DNA from: Zygnema cylindricum
Lineage: Eukaryota; Streptophyta; Zygnematophyceae; Zygnematales; Zygnemataceae
Length of the DNA stretch: 64,000 nucleotides
Reading direction: 5' to 3'
Assembly: GCA_037447655.1 (NCBI GenBank)
Contig: JBBHKE010001279.1
Span: 88,114-152,113, forward strand
Below are positions 49,275 to 60,480 of the stretch, one piece after another (within the stretch, counting starts at the first letter, position 1; every line of letters begins with the position of its first letter). The notes below the pieces were generated by a model, which was given only the letters and a program-made list of their open reading frames with translations, was not told the origin of the DNA and did not search any database. The position numbers and the translations under genes are program-made.

Positions 49275-49933
49275 TTGGCTGATCAGAATGTTAAGGAGTA
49301 TGTATACAAAGGGGGAAATATGTTGGATTTTTGCAATGAGCTTGCTACACTCTTCATGGAGCTACACAGTGCGGGAAAAGATTTTAGTGAAAAAGAAAAG
49401 GTTAACTGTTTACTGATGAAGTTACCTAATGAGTTCGAGACATAGTCAACCGTGTGCAAGACTTGCCGGACTCAAGGTGGATATGGAACTCAGTGGTAAG
49501 GATGATTCTCGTTTGAGAGAATATAATTGAGATCCGAAGGGGAGGAAAGAGTGGCCAAGCCTTGGCAATAGCGACTGATTGGAGGAACAAGGATTCCTGA
49601 AAACCGGTCGAAAACTATTGGGGTAGGGAGCAGAAAAAACAGGCCGACGCGTTCGAACCTAGGGCTCCCAAAGGTTTATGTCATTTTTGTAAGAAACCGG
49701 GGCACTATATGGCAGAGTGCACTAAGCTAACCGAGCTTCGGTTAAAGGAGGGGCAGATCGGTGGTACCCTGAGAGGAAAGAAAAAGGCCCTTGTCACAGA
49801 GGTACTTGAGGCGGAATCCGAGGACGAGGACGATGAGCTCCTTTTGATTGAGGAGTTGGAGGCGAAAAATGAGGTCGAAATTCCACGAATGCAGAAATGT
49901 GCTTACGGTGGATTGAAAGGTGAAGCACGCTAG
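49275..49933 (+). pseudogene. Copia-D2 Gag, C-terminal part
   Basis: It resumes the gag cut at 38533: EYVYKGGNMLDFCNELATL, NCLLMKLPNEFE. Stops and frameshifts follow. The knuckle CHFCKKPGHYMAEC lies near 49680-49720. An acidic tail (ESEDEDDELLLIEELEA) leads into the protease, interrupted by a stop at 49931. Confidence 0.8.
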
Positions 49934-51073
49934 ATTGTAGATTCAGGTGCCTCCATACACATGTGTAAGGATAGACACCTGTTCACTAAGATAAAAAAGA
50001 TTACCAACGTAGGGATAGAGTACGGAGATGGGAGGATAGTCACCACTACTCTTGTGGGATCAGTAGATTTGAAAGTGTTAGTAGAATGAAAGACATCCAT
50101 ATTAACATTCTCCGATGTATTGTTTATTCCAGAGCTGAACAAAAATCTTATCTCTACATCTCTATAAGATGATAAGGGTTTTTTCACTAGCATTAGGGAA
50201 GGAGTCTTTACTGCTAGTTTTGAGGAGGATGTCTATTTCATTGCTGAGAAAGGTAGACATGGGATGTTTAGGCTGATCTTAAGTAATGAAAAGAAGAAAT
50301 TTTATTATACTGGTGTTCATGATATTATGATGTGGCATAAGAGGCTTGGGCATGTGAATCTAGATAAGTTAAGAGAGATGAAAAAGATGGGAGTGGTGGA
50401 AGGGATTCAGTTCAGTGAGAATGATGATATTAGTGATTGTAGTGGATGTGCTCAAGGTAAATCACACAGATTACCCTTTTCTAAAACAGCCACCTATAAG
50501 GGAGAAAAAAATCTAGATCTAGTACACACATATGTTTGGGGACCGGCTAGAGTGCCCTCACCGGGGAGGAAGAGATTTATGATGACTATAACTGATGATT
50601 GGTCTCGGTATTCCCGGGTGTATTTTTTGAAAAACAAGTCAGAAGCTCAGGAATGTTTTAGTCAATATAAAGCATGGAGCGAAAAACTCCATGAAAATCC
50701 AATCAAGAGAGTAAGGAGTGACAATGGTGGAGAGTATACTTCTAACATGTTTGAGGATTTTCTGAGGGAAGATGGGGTCCAACACCAAAAGACAGTTCCA
50801 TAAAATCCGGAACAGAATGGGGTAGCTGAAAGGTTAAATAGAATACTAAGTGATAGTGCTAGAACTATGTTGTCGGATAAAAAGATAGGAAAAAGGTTTT
50901 GGGTAGAAGCAATGAACTGTGCTAATTACCTCAAAAATGAAGTTCTTACTTCAGCTATAAAAGATCAAACACCTTATGAGAGATGGACAGGCCGGAAACC
51001 AGACATATCTCACTTAAAGGTTTTCGGCAGTCAAGTGTTCAGTCTAGATCTGATCGTTCCAATTGGAAGCTAG
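49934..51073 (+). pseudogene. Copia-D2 protease and integrase
   Basis: Protease DSGASIHMCKDRHLF is in a broken frame. Integrase reads MWHKRLGHVNLDKL, CSGCAQGKSHRLPF, a core with RVRSDNGGEYTS, and after a stop (50801) the Glu block EQNGVAERLNR. The first core Asp is changed (LVHTYVWGP where D1 has LVHTDILGP). Confidence 0.85.
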
Positions 51074-53018
51074 ATCCTAAAGGAAAACCGAGATACTTAT
51101 TAGGATATGATGAAGATGTTAAAGGATATAGAGTTTATGATCTAAAAAGGGAAGATATAATCTTAGTAAAGCATCTAGTAGTTATGGATGAAGGAAAGTC
51201 TGTGGATCCCTTCAAATATACGAAGTCAGTAAAAATCAGATTTGAGTCAGAAAATTCCGATGACTTTGAGCTTCCTAACTATCCAAGTTTTAGAGAAGAT
51301 GACATTCTTGCAGGAACAAATCAGACCCAAAAGGACTCGGCTATGGAAACTCCAGTGACAACTTTACTCGAAGCGGAAGACGTGGTGGAAATTGATTCGG
51401 AATCAAGGGATAGGGGAGAAGCCGAGTTTGATCGAAAGAATCCACGAGAACCATCTATTCCAGCCTCAAATTTTGAGGGGGGGAGGAGAAGTAGCAAAAG
51501 ACTGCAAGAAAAACAGGTTAATAACAAGGTAACTAAACTATCTCATCGAGATGAACCTCAAACTTATGGAGAGGCGATGACTTGTCCAGAAAGAAACCGG
51601 TGGAAGACAGCCATCAATGAGGAGATGGCTTCAATCGTGGCAGCCGATACTTGGGAGTTGGTGGACTGTCCACCTAACCGAAAACCAATTGGTTGGAAGT
51701 GGGTTTTCAAACTAAAACTGAACCCAGATAACACAATCGAGCGCTACAAGGCCAGATAAGTGGCAAAGGGATTTTACACAAAAGGAGGGAATTGACTACG
51801 AGAAAACCTTTGCCCCAGTGGTCAGATTTCCCTCCGTCCGCATACTTTTCAGTTTAGCAGCAGCGGAAGACATAGAAGTGCACCAGATGGACATCAAGAC
51901 AGCCTTTTTGCATGGAGAATTGGAAGAGGAGATCTTCATGCGACAACCCGAAGGATTTGTGGAGGAAGGAGAGGAGAGCAAGGTATGCCGGCTAATTAAA
52001 TCTCTTTATGGTTTGAAACAGGCGCCTCGACAGTGGAATAAGAAGCTTGATGAGTTTCTTACATGTCAGGGATATATATGGATCAGCTCAGATCACTCAA
52101 TCCATGTTTTTGAAATGAAAAAGGTATTATATTTATTGCAGTTTATATTGATGATTTGCTTGTTTTAAGTAAATCAATGGAAAAAAATAATAAACTAAAA
52201 ACCGATCTTAAAAGGAGATTTGATATGAAGGATATGGGGAAAGCAAAATATATTTTGGGAATTCAAGTAGAAAGAGATCGAAAAAGAAAGATTATAAGAT
52301 TGAATAAAAAGAAAGCAATAGGGAACATGCTTGAAAAATTTCAGACTGATAAAGCTAATAGTTGTACAACTCCAATGGAGTTGAAGAAGGGAAGCGAGGG
52401 GAGTGAGGAAGAAGGAGTCAAAGTCTTAGACGAGGAATTATCTCCTGAAGAACAGAAGTTCATGGAGAGTTCATGTAGACTATTCCTTACAGAAAAGTAG
52501 TGGGAAGTCTAATCTATTTTATGAATTGTACCCGGTCGGATTTAGCTAAAGCTGTAGCAGTGCTGAGTAGAAGTCTAAATGCTCCCACTAAGAGGGATTG
52601 GGAGGCAACTAAGAGAGTCTTTAGATATTTCATAGGAACTAGAGATCTATGGTTGCATTTGGGTGGGGTGAATACTGACATCACTACTTGGAGTGATTCC
52701 AGTTATGGTGATGCTCTGATGAGGAGATGCACTTCTAGATATGTATTATATGTGGGTGATGGGGCTTGTTGTAAGAGTAGCAAACAGCAAAAAGTTATTG
52801 CTAAGTCCGCCATGGAGGCTGAGTATATGGCCTCTTGCTCTGCTGTAAAAGAATTGATATGGGTCAAGTCTTTGCTTGGTGAGCTTGGTCACCTTAAGAG
52901 TGGTGTGCAGAAATATTTTTGTGATAATCAGGCAGCAATCGCTATTTTTGCCAATCCTAAACATCATTTTAAAACCAAACACATGGACATCAGACTCACT
53001 TTGTTAGATAGAAAGTAG
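51074..53018 (+). pseudogene. Copia-D2 linker, reverse transcriptase and RNase H
   Basis: The linker (GYRVYDLKREDIILVKHLVV) runs in frame into RT (WELVDCPPNRKPIGWKWVF), then a stop at 51757. RT continues with QMDIKTAFLHGELEEEI and YGLKQAPRQWNKKLDEF. It shifts frame before the active site, which reads IDDLLVLS from 52156. RNase H (52500-53018) keeps TTWSDSSYGDA, MEAEYMASCSAVKELIW and FCDNQAAIAI, then shifts near the end. Confidence 0.85.
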
Positions 53019-53162
53019 AAAACAAAATAATCAGTTTACAGTACAAACCAAATAGTGAGATGGTAGCAGATATGATGACCAAACCTGTGCTTTCCCCTAA
53101 GCTAATTTTTAACAGGGAGAAGTGTGGTCTAAAATTAAAGATTGACTAGAAATTAAGGGGAG

Positions 53163-54207
53163 TGTAGAAACTAATGGTTTTTATTAGTATTTTCTAGGTC
53201 TGAAAAGAAATATAGAAGCCGAGGCAGTCTATCTCTAACCTCTCTCTCCAACTCTCAAACTTGTCGCTGTCACTGAGAAATTGGAGAGGAAGCTAGAGCC
53301 ATGGCTACCTTGGCTATCCTGAGGTTTATGGGAATTTTATATTAGGGTTTATTTATTTAAAAGGAATGTGCCGGCGGCAGGATTTGATCTTTGAACCTAC
53401 CTGACGGCAAGCAGGAAATAGCTGGTAGCCTTAGCCGTTAACACTACCAGTAGTGTTACATACTATATAGTTTGATATTTATTTAAATGCGTATACGTAC
53501 GATAAATCATTTAATTGTTATGGATTACGGGATGCATAGATCCAGTAGTATATTATGTACGAATTACGGTACGGACAAAAATCAATACCGCGCATTTATT
53601 TCGTAAGTGAAACAAATACCGCGCATGTATTTATTACGGCTACGATTAAATCCGAATTTAATCGGACGACCGGGATTAGCGCCGAGATCGCGGAGGAAGA
53701 TTTCGGCGGTTTGTGGCCATCGCCACATCGGATGACGCGTGGCGAAATTCCGTTGGATCGTGGAATCTCCGGAGATTATGGCACCGAATCCGGATTTGAC
53801 ATGTGTCGACATTTAGGCCATGTCGTACAATGACCGTACCTAAAGTACACCGGCAGCTGTACTTTTGCGTACGGAACTCAATTCTGATTGGTTCCGTACA
53901 TCAGTAGAAAGAGTTTGTGAGAGAGATAAGACTTAGAAAAATTAGAAGATAGGACCCCCTCTCCCAGAGAGCTTCTGTACAAAAGGTAAACTTTGACCCT
54001 CCATAACTTACTGCTCAGGGGAGCAAATTCAGAGATTCTTTTTGCTACCGACATAGGGGAGTCTTGCCTTCACAGCGGTGCAGTGTTTAGGGTTTTTGTC
54101 TGCCAGGGTGGCAGTTATTTTTGCTGAAACACAAAGGGGTCAGAATTATCCTAGAGGCTTCTTGGAAGCTGTCTACTCTGAGGACTTATGGAGGTCTCAG
54201 AGTTTCA
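53163..54207 (+). repeat. Copia-D2 3' LTR
   Basis: 1045 bp, preceded by the tract AAATTAAGGGGAG and followed by the AGCTC duplication and Gypsy-2 gag. Confidence 0.9.
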
Positions 54208-54949
54208 AGCTCCATGGGGGTCGTACCTTCGTCTCATCAGTTTCCTCCGCTATTGTTCGACCTGTATTGATAAGGTCTTTGAAGGTTTAAGTCGACCGAA
54301 TTGGTCCGCTCCGCAAACTGGATGATTGCTGAGAGAGGAGGAGTCGTGCTTTCCCGAGCAAGCCATTGTTCCACATCCCCATGAATAGACAACTTAAGCC
54401 CCTTCACAAAGCGATCCACGGTTTCATCCTCAGTCATCGTAGGTATTTAAACTTTGCACTCCAAGAACCGCTGTGTAAACTCCATCACTGACGTTCGTTG
54501 CTTCAATACTGCGATCTTATCTCTCGCCACCTTCGTCGTGTTGACGGGCTGCCAAGTGTCGCGGAGTAGTTGAACGAAGAGCGTCCAGACAGTTGGTAAC
54601 TCATCGTCCTCTACCAATGTTCTCCACCAAGCCCCCGCTACCCCTTTAAGAAACCACCCGTGTAGTGAATCTTCTGACGATCCGATAGGCTAGGATAATT
54701 CTCGAGATAGTTCGCCACGGAGAATAGCCATGAGTCAAGGTTCTTGTGTCTTGTAGGGTCAAACTTCTCTGGAAGTCTTACTTTCGGTCTCCGAGAGTCA
54801 CTCTCTACGCCTCCATGGGATCGCTTCCCTAGACGCGACTCCAAGGCTGTGACGGTGTTACTCAGCTACCCGTTCTGTAATCTCACACTTTCCAACTCCT
54901 TGAGAACTTGCGCCAACATTTCTGTAGTGGATACGTCGTGTTCATCCAT
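54208..54949 (-). pseudogene. Gypsy-2 Gag
   Basis: The minus-strand ATG at 54949 starts MDEHDVSTTEMLAQVLKEL. After 27 codons an in-frame TAG (54868-54866) interrupts it and the frame continues with ESRLGKRSHG, PEKFDPTRHKNLDSWLF and ENYPSLSDRQKIHY. Later blocks (WLARESTTPPLSAIIQFAE, 54237-54437) are in another phase. It is cut by Copia-D2 at 54208; the zinc knuckle is on the other side, at 36892-36845. Confidence 0.8.
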
Positions 54950-54970
54950 ATTGTCGAGTCACGGGTAATA

Positions 54971-54982
54971 GCTCCGATACCA
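54971..54982 (-). other. Gypsy-2 primer-binding site, tRNA-iMet 3' end
   Basis: TGGTATCGGAGC on the minus strand, one base from the common TGGTATCAGAGC and one base from the LTR end. Gypsy elements here prime at the tRNA 3' end, unlike the copia families. Confidence 0.85.
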
Positions 54983-54983
54983 G

Positions 54984-55498
54984 TGTAAAAGGGTTGGCAA
55001 TACACCACAACACGTCACAGTGCACAGCGGAAAACACCAAGGATCTTCCCGTAGCAACAGCAGGAGCACAAAGAACTCTCAGACAAGGTTGCGCTTTATT
55101 ACTTGAAAGAGAGTAGAAGGTTGCGCTAGCTGTGTAGGTCTACTTGAGGTGTCTCATTCACTAGGTCTACTCGCCTATTTAAACTAGCTAACTGCTAGTC
55201 AACCTAGTATTATACAGTTGTATACGTGGACCTTCACGGTCAACCAAGATCTATCCAAAACTTCCTTCTAGAACTATACAGCTCAATCTACATTCTGCGG
55301 CTTTGCTATAATGCGCTGCTACGCTGCTGCGCTACTAAGTTGCTACGCCGCTAAGTTGTTATGCTGCTATGCTGCTATGCTGCGCTGGTTTGGAATCGCA
55401 GCTGCGCTGCTCTGGAATCGCAACTGCGCTGCCTTGAAATCGCAACTATAGTAACCTAGCTCTAGCCCCTAAATACCCAATTTTGTAACCCTGTGACA
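54984..55498 (-). repeat. Gypsy-2 5' LTR
   Basis: 515 bp, starting TGTCACAGGG and ending ...CTTTTACA on the minus strand. Same order of blocks as 27910-28392, with extra GCTGCTATGCTGC-type and GGAATCGCAACTGCGCTG-type repeats. Confidence 0.85.
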
Positions 55499-55503
55499 AT
55501 TTC

Positions 55504-55839
55504 TTGCTTGCAATGTCACCTCCCTAGTCAGAGTTTGAAAATGCATGAATCTTTATGCTTTATTGAGTTCCCCCAAGAGTGAGAGTGTATTCGATTCTCC
55601 TTGAGGTATCTGAGTACTCTCTTTGCTGCTGACCAATGCTGTTTCCCTAGTTTGTTTAGAATACGGTTGAGGATTCCAATGGCGATGGCGATGTACGAAC
55701 GAGTTCAATTAATCGCATAGATGAGTGCTCCCACTGCTTCACGACATAGAGCCTCAACTGGCTCATTCTAAATTTCGAGATCTTCGTTAAATTTCTCCCC
55801 TTGCTCCAAAAGTGAGGAGATGCCGATTGCATCTTGAAG
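55504..55839 (-). pseudogene. Copia-E RNase H start
   Basis: By translation of broken frames: AVGALIYAIN, a stop where Cys is expected, RSYIAIAIGILNRILNKLG and WSAAKRVLRYLK. In another phase near 55530, SNSD then a stop and GGDIASKK corresponds to the catalytic DSDWGGD block. The remaining RNase H is absent. Confidence 0.65.
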
Positions 55840-56520
55840 TCAAAACTTGGTGAGAAGCTCCCCTATGTTCAATCTTTGACTGAGATGAATCATTGTGTTC
55901 TCTCTATCTCTAACCACTTCGATGCCAAGTACATATTTGAGCTCACCTAAATCCTTCATCTCAAAGGTTTGCGATAACATCTGTTTAACTTTTGCTATCT
56001 CCTCTTTGGTTTTTCCTAGTATCATCAGATCCTCTACATAGATTGCTATGATTATCTTGCTTTCTGGATGGTAATACACTAAGTGATCTAACTGAATCTT
56101 CACATATCCCTCTCCTTGCAGGTATTCATCTATCTCAATGTTCCATAATTTGGGAGACTGCTTAAGGCCGTAAAGGGCCTTGGAGGGTTTGCAAATCTTA
56201 TGGGGGTTCATTGGGTCCTCATACACTTCCGGTTGGGTCATGTAAAGTTCCTGCTTGAGTTCTCGGTTGAGGAAAGCCGTCTTCACGTCCATTTGCTCAA
56301 CTTCTAAGTCGAGGATGGCGGCGAGGGCAAAGAGTGCCCGAACTGAGGTAAATTTCACGACCGGTGCGAATGTCTCCTTGTAGTCTATGCCCTTCTTTTG
56401 AGTGTACCCCTTAACGACCAACCTTGCTTTGTAGCGTTCAATTGTTCCTTCTGGGTTTCTTTTTATCTTAAAAGTCCACTTACTCCCAATTGGTTATCTC
56501 CCCTCTGGCAGGTCCTCCAA
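55840..56520 (-). pseudogene. Copia-E reverse transcriptase
   Basis: GYTQKKGIDYKETFAPVVKF, QMDVKTAFLNRELKQELYM, YGLKQSPKLWNIEI and an active site IIAIYVEDLMILG, where the first Asp of YVDD is Glu. This probably abolishes activity. The N-terminal block (SKWTFKIKRNPEGT-like) lies upstream of 56421 with a stop. Confidence 0.85.
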
Positions 56521-56931
56521 TGTCCATGTGCCATTCTTGAGAATGGAATCCATCTCCTCATTGGTGGCGGCCTTCCACTTGTCAGAGTCTTCACCTGCAA
56601 GAGCGCTTTTCAGGGTCGATGGTTCCTCAACCTGTGCCATCCCAACAAGTTTTTTCCTTGGAGCCTTTGACGTCTTCAACCACTCACTGAACTTGTTAGG
56701 TTGGTTTCTGGCCCGGCTCGGTCTGTCGATTGGGTTTGTTGTCGAATTTTTCTTCTTCCCCTTTTCCACCACTGCTTCCATTGCTTTTTTAGCTTTGTCT
56801 CTCTTTGTTGATGCAATGATCTCCTCGACGGGTGTAGCGAGGTCACCTTCTAACTCCTCTATCTTTGGCTGTGGTTGCACCTTTTCGGGAGATTTCGGCG
56901 TGATCATCTGTGTCCTCCTCCTCTGAATCAC
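56494..56931 (-). pseudogene. Copia-E integrase-RT linker
   Basis: Basic/Pro-rich linker (KSPEKVQPQPKIEELEGD) followed by KWKAATNEEMDSILKNGTW, the conserved start of copia reverse transcriptase. It ends in a stop at 56494, near DLPEGR. Confidence 0.7.
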
Positions 56932-57184
56932 TATCTCTTGGAGGAGTGTTTGATGGGTTAGGTGACAATGGTTTCACCTGTTCATCGAAGGTAAATACCT
57001 CACCTCCTTATTCACTCCCACTGCTGTTGAACTATGGTTTTTAGCCAAATCTGACATTTCTCCTGACGATTATCTTCCTTGTGGCATTGTTTAGTACTCT
57101 GTATGTTGTGCTATGCTCGTCGAAACCGAGAAATGTCCCTTCAATTGCTTTGGGTCCAAGTTTGCCACCTTTGTTGTTGTGGTT

Positions 57185-57904
57185 TTAAACGTAGGCCCTA
57201 CTCCCGAATACTTTCAAGTGGGATAGGTTCGGTATAAACCCATGCCATTGTTCGAACGGTGTGGAGTTGTCTAACGCTCGTGTTGGATATCTGTTTCGCA
57301 GGTATGCGGCGGTGCTCAAAGCTTCCCCCCAATACTGTGGCTTAGTATTGTGGACGGCCATCATGCTTGTTGTCATCTCGATTAGTGTACAATTCATTCT
57401 CTCTGCGACGCCGTTCTGTTCGGGTGTGGCTGGGGCCGTTAAACGGTGTTCGATTCCCTCAGCTGTGAGGAAGTCCTTAAATTCATTCGAGAGGTACTCT
57501 CCGGCCCTGTCACTTCTTAAATAAGTAATTGACACGCCATGCTTCTTCTCAACGGCTGCCTTGTATGTCTTGAAGTGAGTGAAAACTTCGCTCTTGTGAC
57601 TGATTATGAAGATGTGTGTCATCCTAGTGAAGTCGTCAATGAATGTAACCATGTACCGTTTGCCGCTACAGGACGCAACTTTCGTGGGTCCCCAAACGTC
57701 TGAGTGCACGACCTCGAGTGGTCGGCTAGCTCTCTGTGCACCTCCTTTTGGAAAGGGAAGTCGGTGGGACTTTCCCATTTCGCAGCCATGACATGGTTCC
57801 GGTGAGTCCTTTATTGATATAAGTCCAATTCGATGTGCGATGTTTCCTTTGATCATTTTTCTCATCCCTTCTGTGTGTAAGTGACCCAGTCTGCAATGCC
57901 ACAA
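57185..57904 (-). pseudogene. Copia-E integrase, catalytic residues present
   Basis: The zinc region WHCRLGHLHTEGM...CHGCEMGKSHRLPF and the core Asp (VVHSDVWGPTKV), Asp (YLRSDRAGEYLSNEF) and Glu (ATPEQNGVAERMN) are all present in an open frame of 240 residues. It is in the same phase as the upstream gag-protease and separated from it by one stop at 57944-57946. It ends in a stop at HLKVFGSRAYV. Confidence 0.9.
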
Positions 57905-57943
57905 AAATTGGTTGGATAAATTGTGAGTCTTTGTTTCGATCGA

Positions 57944-59311
57944 CTACTTTTCCGTGATGTTTATCTTGGTATTTTCTGTTCTTGCAGTTGGCGATGAGTT
58001 TGTTGATTCAAGCTTTGATCTTGCCGCGAGAGCAATCGACTTCAACTTTGGGTTACACTTAAGAGGGTAAGTCCGGTCTGTCATCCGTTCTCCCTCCGCA
58101 ATGATTAGCCCCTCCCTCATTAGTTTGATCTTTCCTCCTTTTTGCCATACTGGTATGATGCCGCTATCCTCTGCTTGAGGGATAGAGTAGAGGTTTCTCT
58201 TGAAATCTGGGACATATAGGACATTCTTGATTGTCCAAAATGTTAGTTTTCCTTCTACTAACGCCTCTATCTCTATGTCTCCAGATCCGGTTGCGAGTGT
58301 GGAATGATTGTCTCCCATGAAGATTCGAGATGGGATTGTTTGCTTGAAGTTTGTGAACCATTCGCGCCTGTAACACATGTGTTCCGAAGCACTTGTGTCG
58401 ACCATCCAATCGTTCGACCCGACTGCGAGGGATGACGCCATCATCGCCTGTGAGCTCACTATCTCCTTCCCTTTCCCCTTCCCCCTTTTCAGCTTCGACT
58501 CATCCACCTTTCCATTTTGTTTGTCTTGGGCGTATTTCCTGCAAACTGAGATGAAGTGATCTGCTTTGTCATAGTAGAAGCACTTTCTGTCATCTTTCTT
58601 ATCGCGGTTTTGACTTCCCCTTCTGTCGTTGTTGTTGATTCTGCTCCCAGATGCAAATGCCGAGCCGTCGGAGTTCATGTCGCGATTGGTCATGATTTTT
58701 GTGGTAAATTCATCTTTCAGGAGTGCTTCGACAACTTCGTTCCACTTCCATGTGGAGACTTTTTTCTGATCTAACCAAGTGAGTATGGGTTTGTACTCGA
58801 TTGGGAGTGAGAGCATGAGAAGGGTGATTTTGGTGTCTGTGGGGAGGGTGAAGCCGACAGCGTCGGCTTCGGCCAAGAGATTGGCATAGTGAGAGGTTTA
58901 AGCCTCCATGGATGTGCCATCTTGGTAGACAGTCGTCATGAGTGTCTTTCCAAGCTTGATTCTTGCTGTCATGTCTGAGAGTTTGTGTGTCGCCTCTTGG
59001 GATTCACAAATCTCTGCAGAAGTTTTGAGTCTCGTCACATTTCTCAGCTGATTGTCTGCCAGCCCGCGAATCAAGCAATTCTTAGCTCGAATCTCCCGCA
59101 TATCCCAGTCTTTTATTGCTTTTGTCTTATCTGCTTTCACACTATTTGCATCCGCAGGTTTCGGACGCGTCTCTGCTCGAGTAACAATCCCCAAGCAATT
59201 CCTCTCCCCAAGGGCTACTTCGGCCCGACACCTCCACAATTGGTAATTTGAACCTTCGAACTTATCAAGGGCGCCTAGCGGGCCCATGACCTGCAGACCT
59301 TGATCAGACAT
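57944..59311 (-). pseudogene. Copia-E Gag-protease, one internal stop
   Basis: It starts MSDQGLQVMGPLGALDKFEG at 59311, with the primer site translated as QVMGP. It is open to 57944 except for one TAA (58900-58898, after DGTSMEA). The capsid-like part has SNYQLWRCRAEVALGERN and LLMLSLPIEYKPIL. The knuckle is degenerate (CFYYDKADHFISVC, second Cys replaced). Protease motif is VDTSASEHMC, with Ser for Gly in DTGA. Confidence 0.85.
59279..59291 (-). other. Copia-E putative half-tRNA primer site
   Basis: GGTCATGGGCCCG on the minus strand lies at the same codon position in gag as GGTTATGGGCCCA in Copia-B and -D. It differs at one internal base and at the last base. Confidence 0.55.
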
Positions 59312-59700
59312 TTCGAGTAACTAGGAAGATTCCTAGGACCACGTGCACAGGATCAGATTAACAAGATTCGCAGAAGCGACGAACTTGATAAGTCAGAGAG
59401 GTAGAAATAGACAGAGATAAAGGTGGGAAGAGTAAGGGCATTCACATGTAGCAAGGCATAAATTAGATAGACATTTAGCAAGTAGATTCCATTATAATGG
59501 GAATGAATACAAATGCAATGAAAGGACGATGTCCAGAAATAAGCTGATTCTGAATGCTAAAACTGCCAAGCTTAACTTGTGTGTGAATGATAAATCCTAC
59601 CTCTTGTCCTATGCTATTTATCCTAATGCAAACAAAAGCAACTAAGTGGCGGTCGTATGATCAAGTGCCACGTGTACAATTCTTTTGACAATAATGCATC
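59292..59700 (-). repeat. Copia-E 5' LTR, right limit unknown
   Basis: Placed by analogy: the LTR should end in TCTGCA just before the primer site. Only one copy is in the window, so the outer limit is a guess. Confidence 0.35.
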
Positions 59701-59735
59701 GTGAAAACGTCTGCAAGTCTGCCTAGCACCTATTT

Positions 59736-60480
59736 TAATGTTGCCGCTATGAAATCTAGCACCTGATTTAATGTTGCCGCTATGAAATCGCTAATGATGT
59801 TGTGACGATGCGATTTTGTAGTACCAATGAAATCGCGTGAATCGCTGTACGAAATAATCGCCTAGAATTGCACTAAAAACAATAGTATCGTAGCTGAATA
59901 GTATGCATTGCTATCTTCTTAGTCAACGACAAGAATGTCTTTTTGCTGAATGACATATTTCATTTTCCTGTCCTCTCCCTCCTACCCTATCGATTTGTCG
60001 CTCTCTCTCCCTCCCCCTCTCCCTCTACCTCTCTTCCCTCTCTTAAATTGCCGCTATCTCTTTCTCTCCCTTTCCTCTCCCTTTCAATCTCATTCTCTAT
60101 ATTTCCTCTCAGTCTCACGCACTCGCTCTCTCCTTTTTTGTCTCTCCATCCCTCCTCTCACTTGATATGCCGCTATCTCTCCCTCTCTTTTCCCTCTCCC
60201 TTCCCTACTCTCTCTCACTCTCTCTCCTTTTCCCTTTCACTGTCCCTCTCACACTCTAGACTGCCGCAGTATTTTCCTCCCCCTCTCCCACTCCCTCTCC
60301 CCCTCACTTGATCTACTGCTATTTCTCCCTCCCCCTTTCCCTTTCCATCTCCCTCTCACCTTTTTCATATGTCGCACCATCCTCCTTTTCGTGTCCCACT
60401 TCCTCTCCCCCTACCACTAAATGCCGCTATCTGTCTCTCTCCCTTCCCCCCACCCTTCCCCTTTCCATCTTCCGTGAACT
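59736..60480. repeat. Short duplication followed by CT-rich DNA
   Basis: 'taatgttgccgctatgaaatc' is duplicated at 59736-59791 (about 33-bp offset). From about 59990 to 60480 the plus strand is CT-rich, broken by recurring TGCCGCTATCTC-like words (60050, 60169, 60421 and weaker ones between). Long open frames here are compositional. Confidence 0.75.

Larger units (their letters stand above)
37015..54207 (+). mobile_element. Copia-D2, copia element split by Copia-B2
   Basis: LTRs at 37015-38061 and 53163-54207 start TGTAGAAA and end GGTCTCAGAGTTTCA. Flanks AGCTC (37010-37014) and AGCTC (54208-54212) are a perfect 5-bp duplication inside Gypsy-2. The coding region (38062-38533 and 49275-53162) matches Copia-D1 in order: gag, protease, integrase, RT, RNase H. 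It is broken by Copia-B2 within gag and by many stops and frameshifts. Confidence 0.9.
27910..55498 (-). mobile_element. Gypsy-2, chromodomain Ty3/gypsy with nested insertions
   Basis: Two similar LTRs (27910-28392 and 54984-55498) bracket a minus-strand gypsy element. Its own sequence lies in three blocks: 54208-55498 (LTR, primer site, gag), 34707-37014 (nucleocapsid, protease, RT, RNase H) and 27910-30425 (integrase, chromodomain, extra ORF region, LTR). Copia-D2 and Copia-B1 fill the gaps, each with a target-site duplication in Gypsy-2 sequence, which proves the blocks were once contiguous. The chromodomain marks it as a chromovirus. RT and integrase are catalytically dead. Possible outer duplication ATTAC/ATTTC matches 4 of 5. 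Confidence 0.9.
55504..59700 (-). mobile_element. Copia-E, Ty1/copia element, 3' end missing
   Basis: The minus-strand order is part of an LTR, gag-protease, integrase, RT and the beginning of RNase H. It stops beside the Gypsy-2 LTR at about 55504. The sequence left of Gypsy-2 (before 27910) does not resume RNase H, so the missing 3' end was lost or moved. The right boundary of its LTR cannot be fixed from one copy; 59700 is approximate. Confidence 0.8.

Noticed and set aside
27905-55503. Firm target-site duplication for Gypsy-2 (ATTAC/ATTTC)
   Set aside because: It matches only 4 of 5 bases and the two flanks do not belong to one continuous sequence, so it may be chance.
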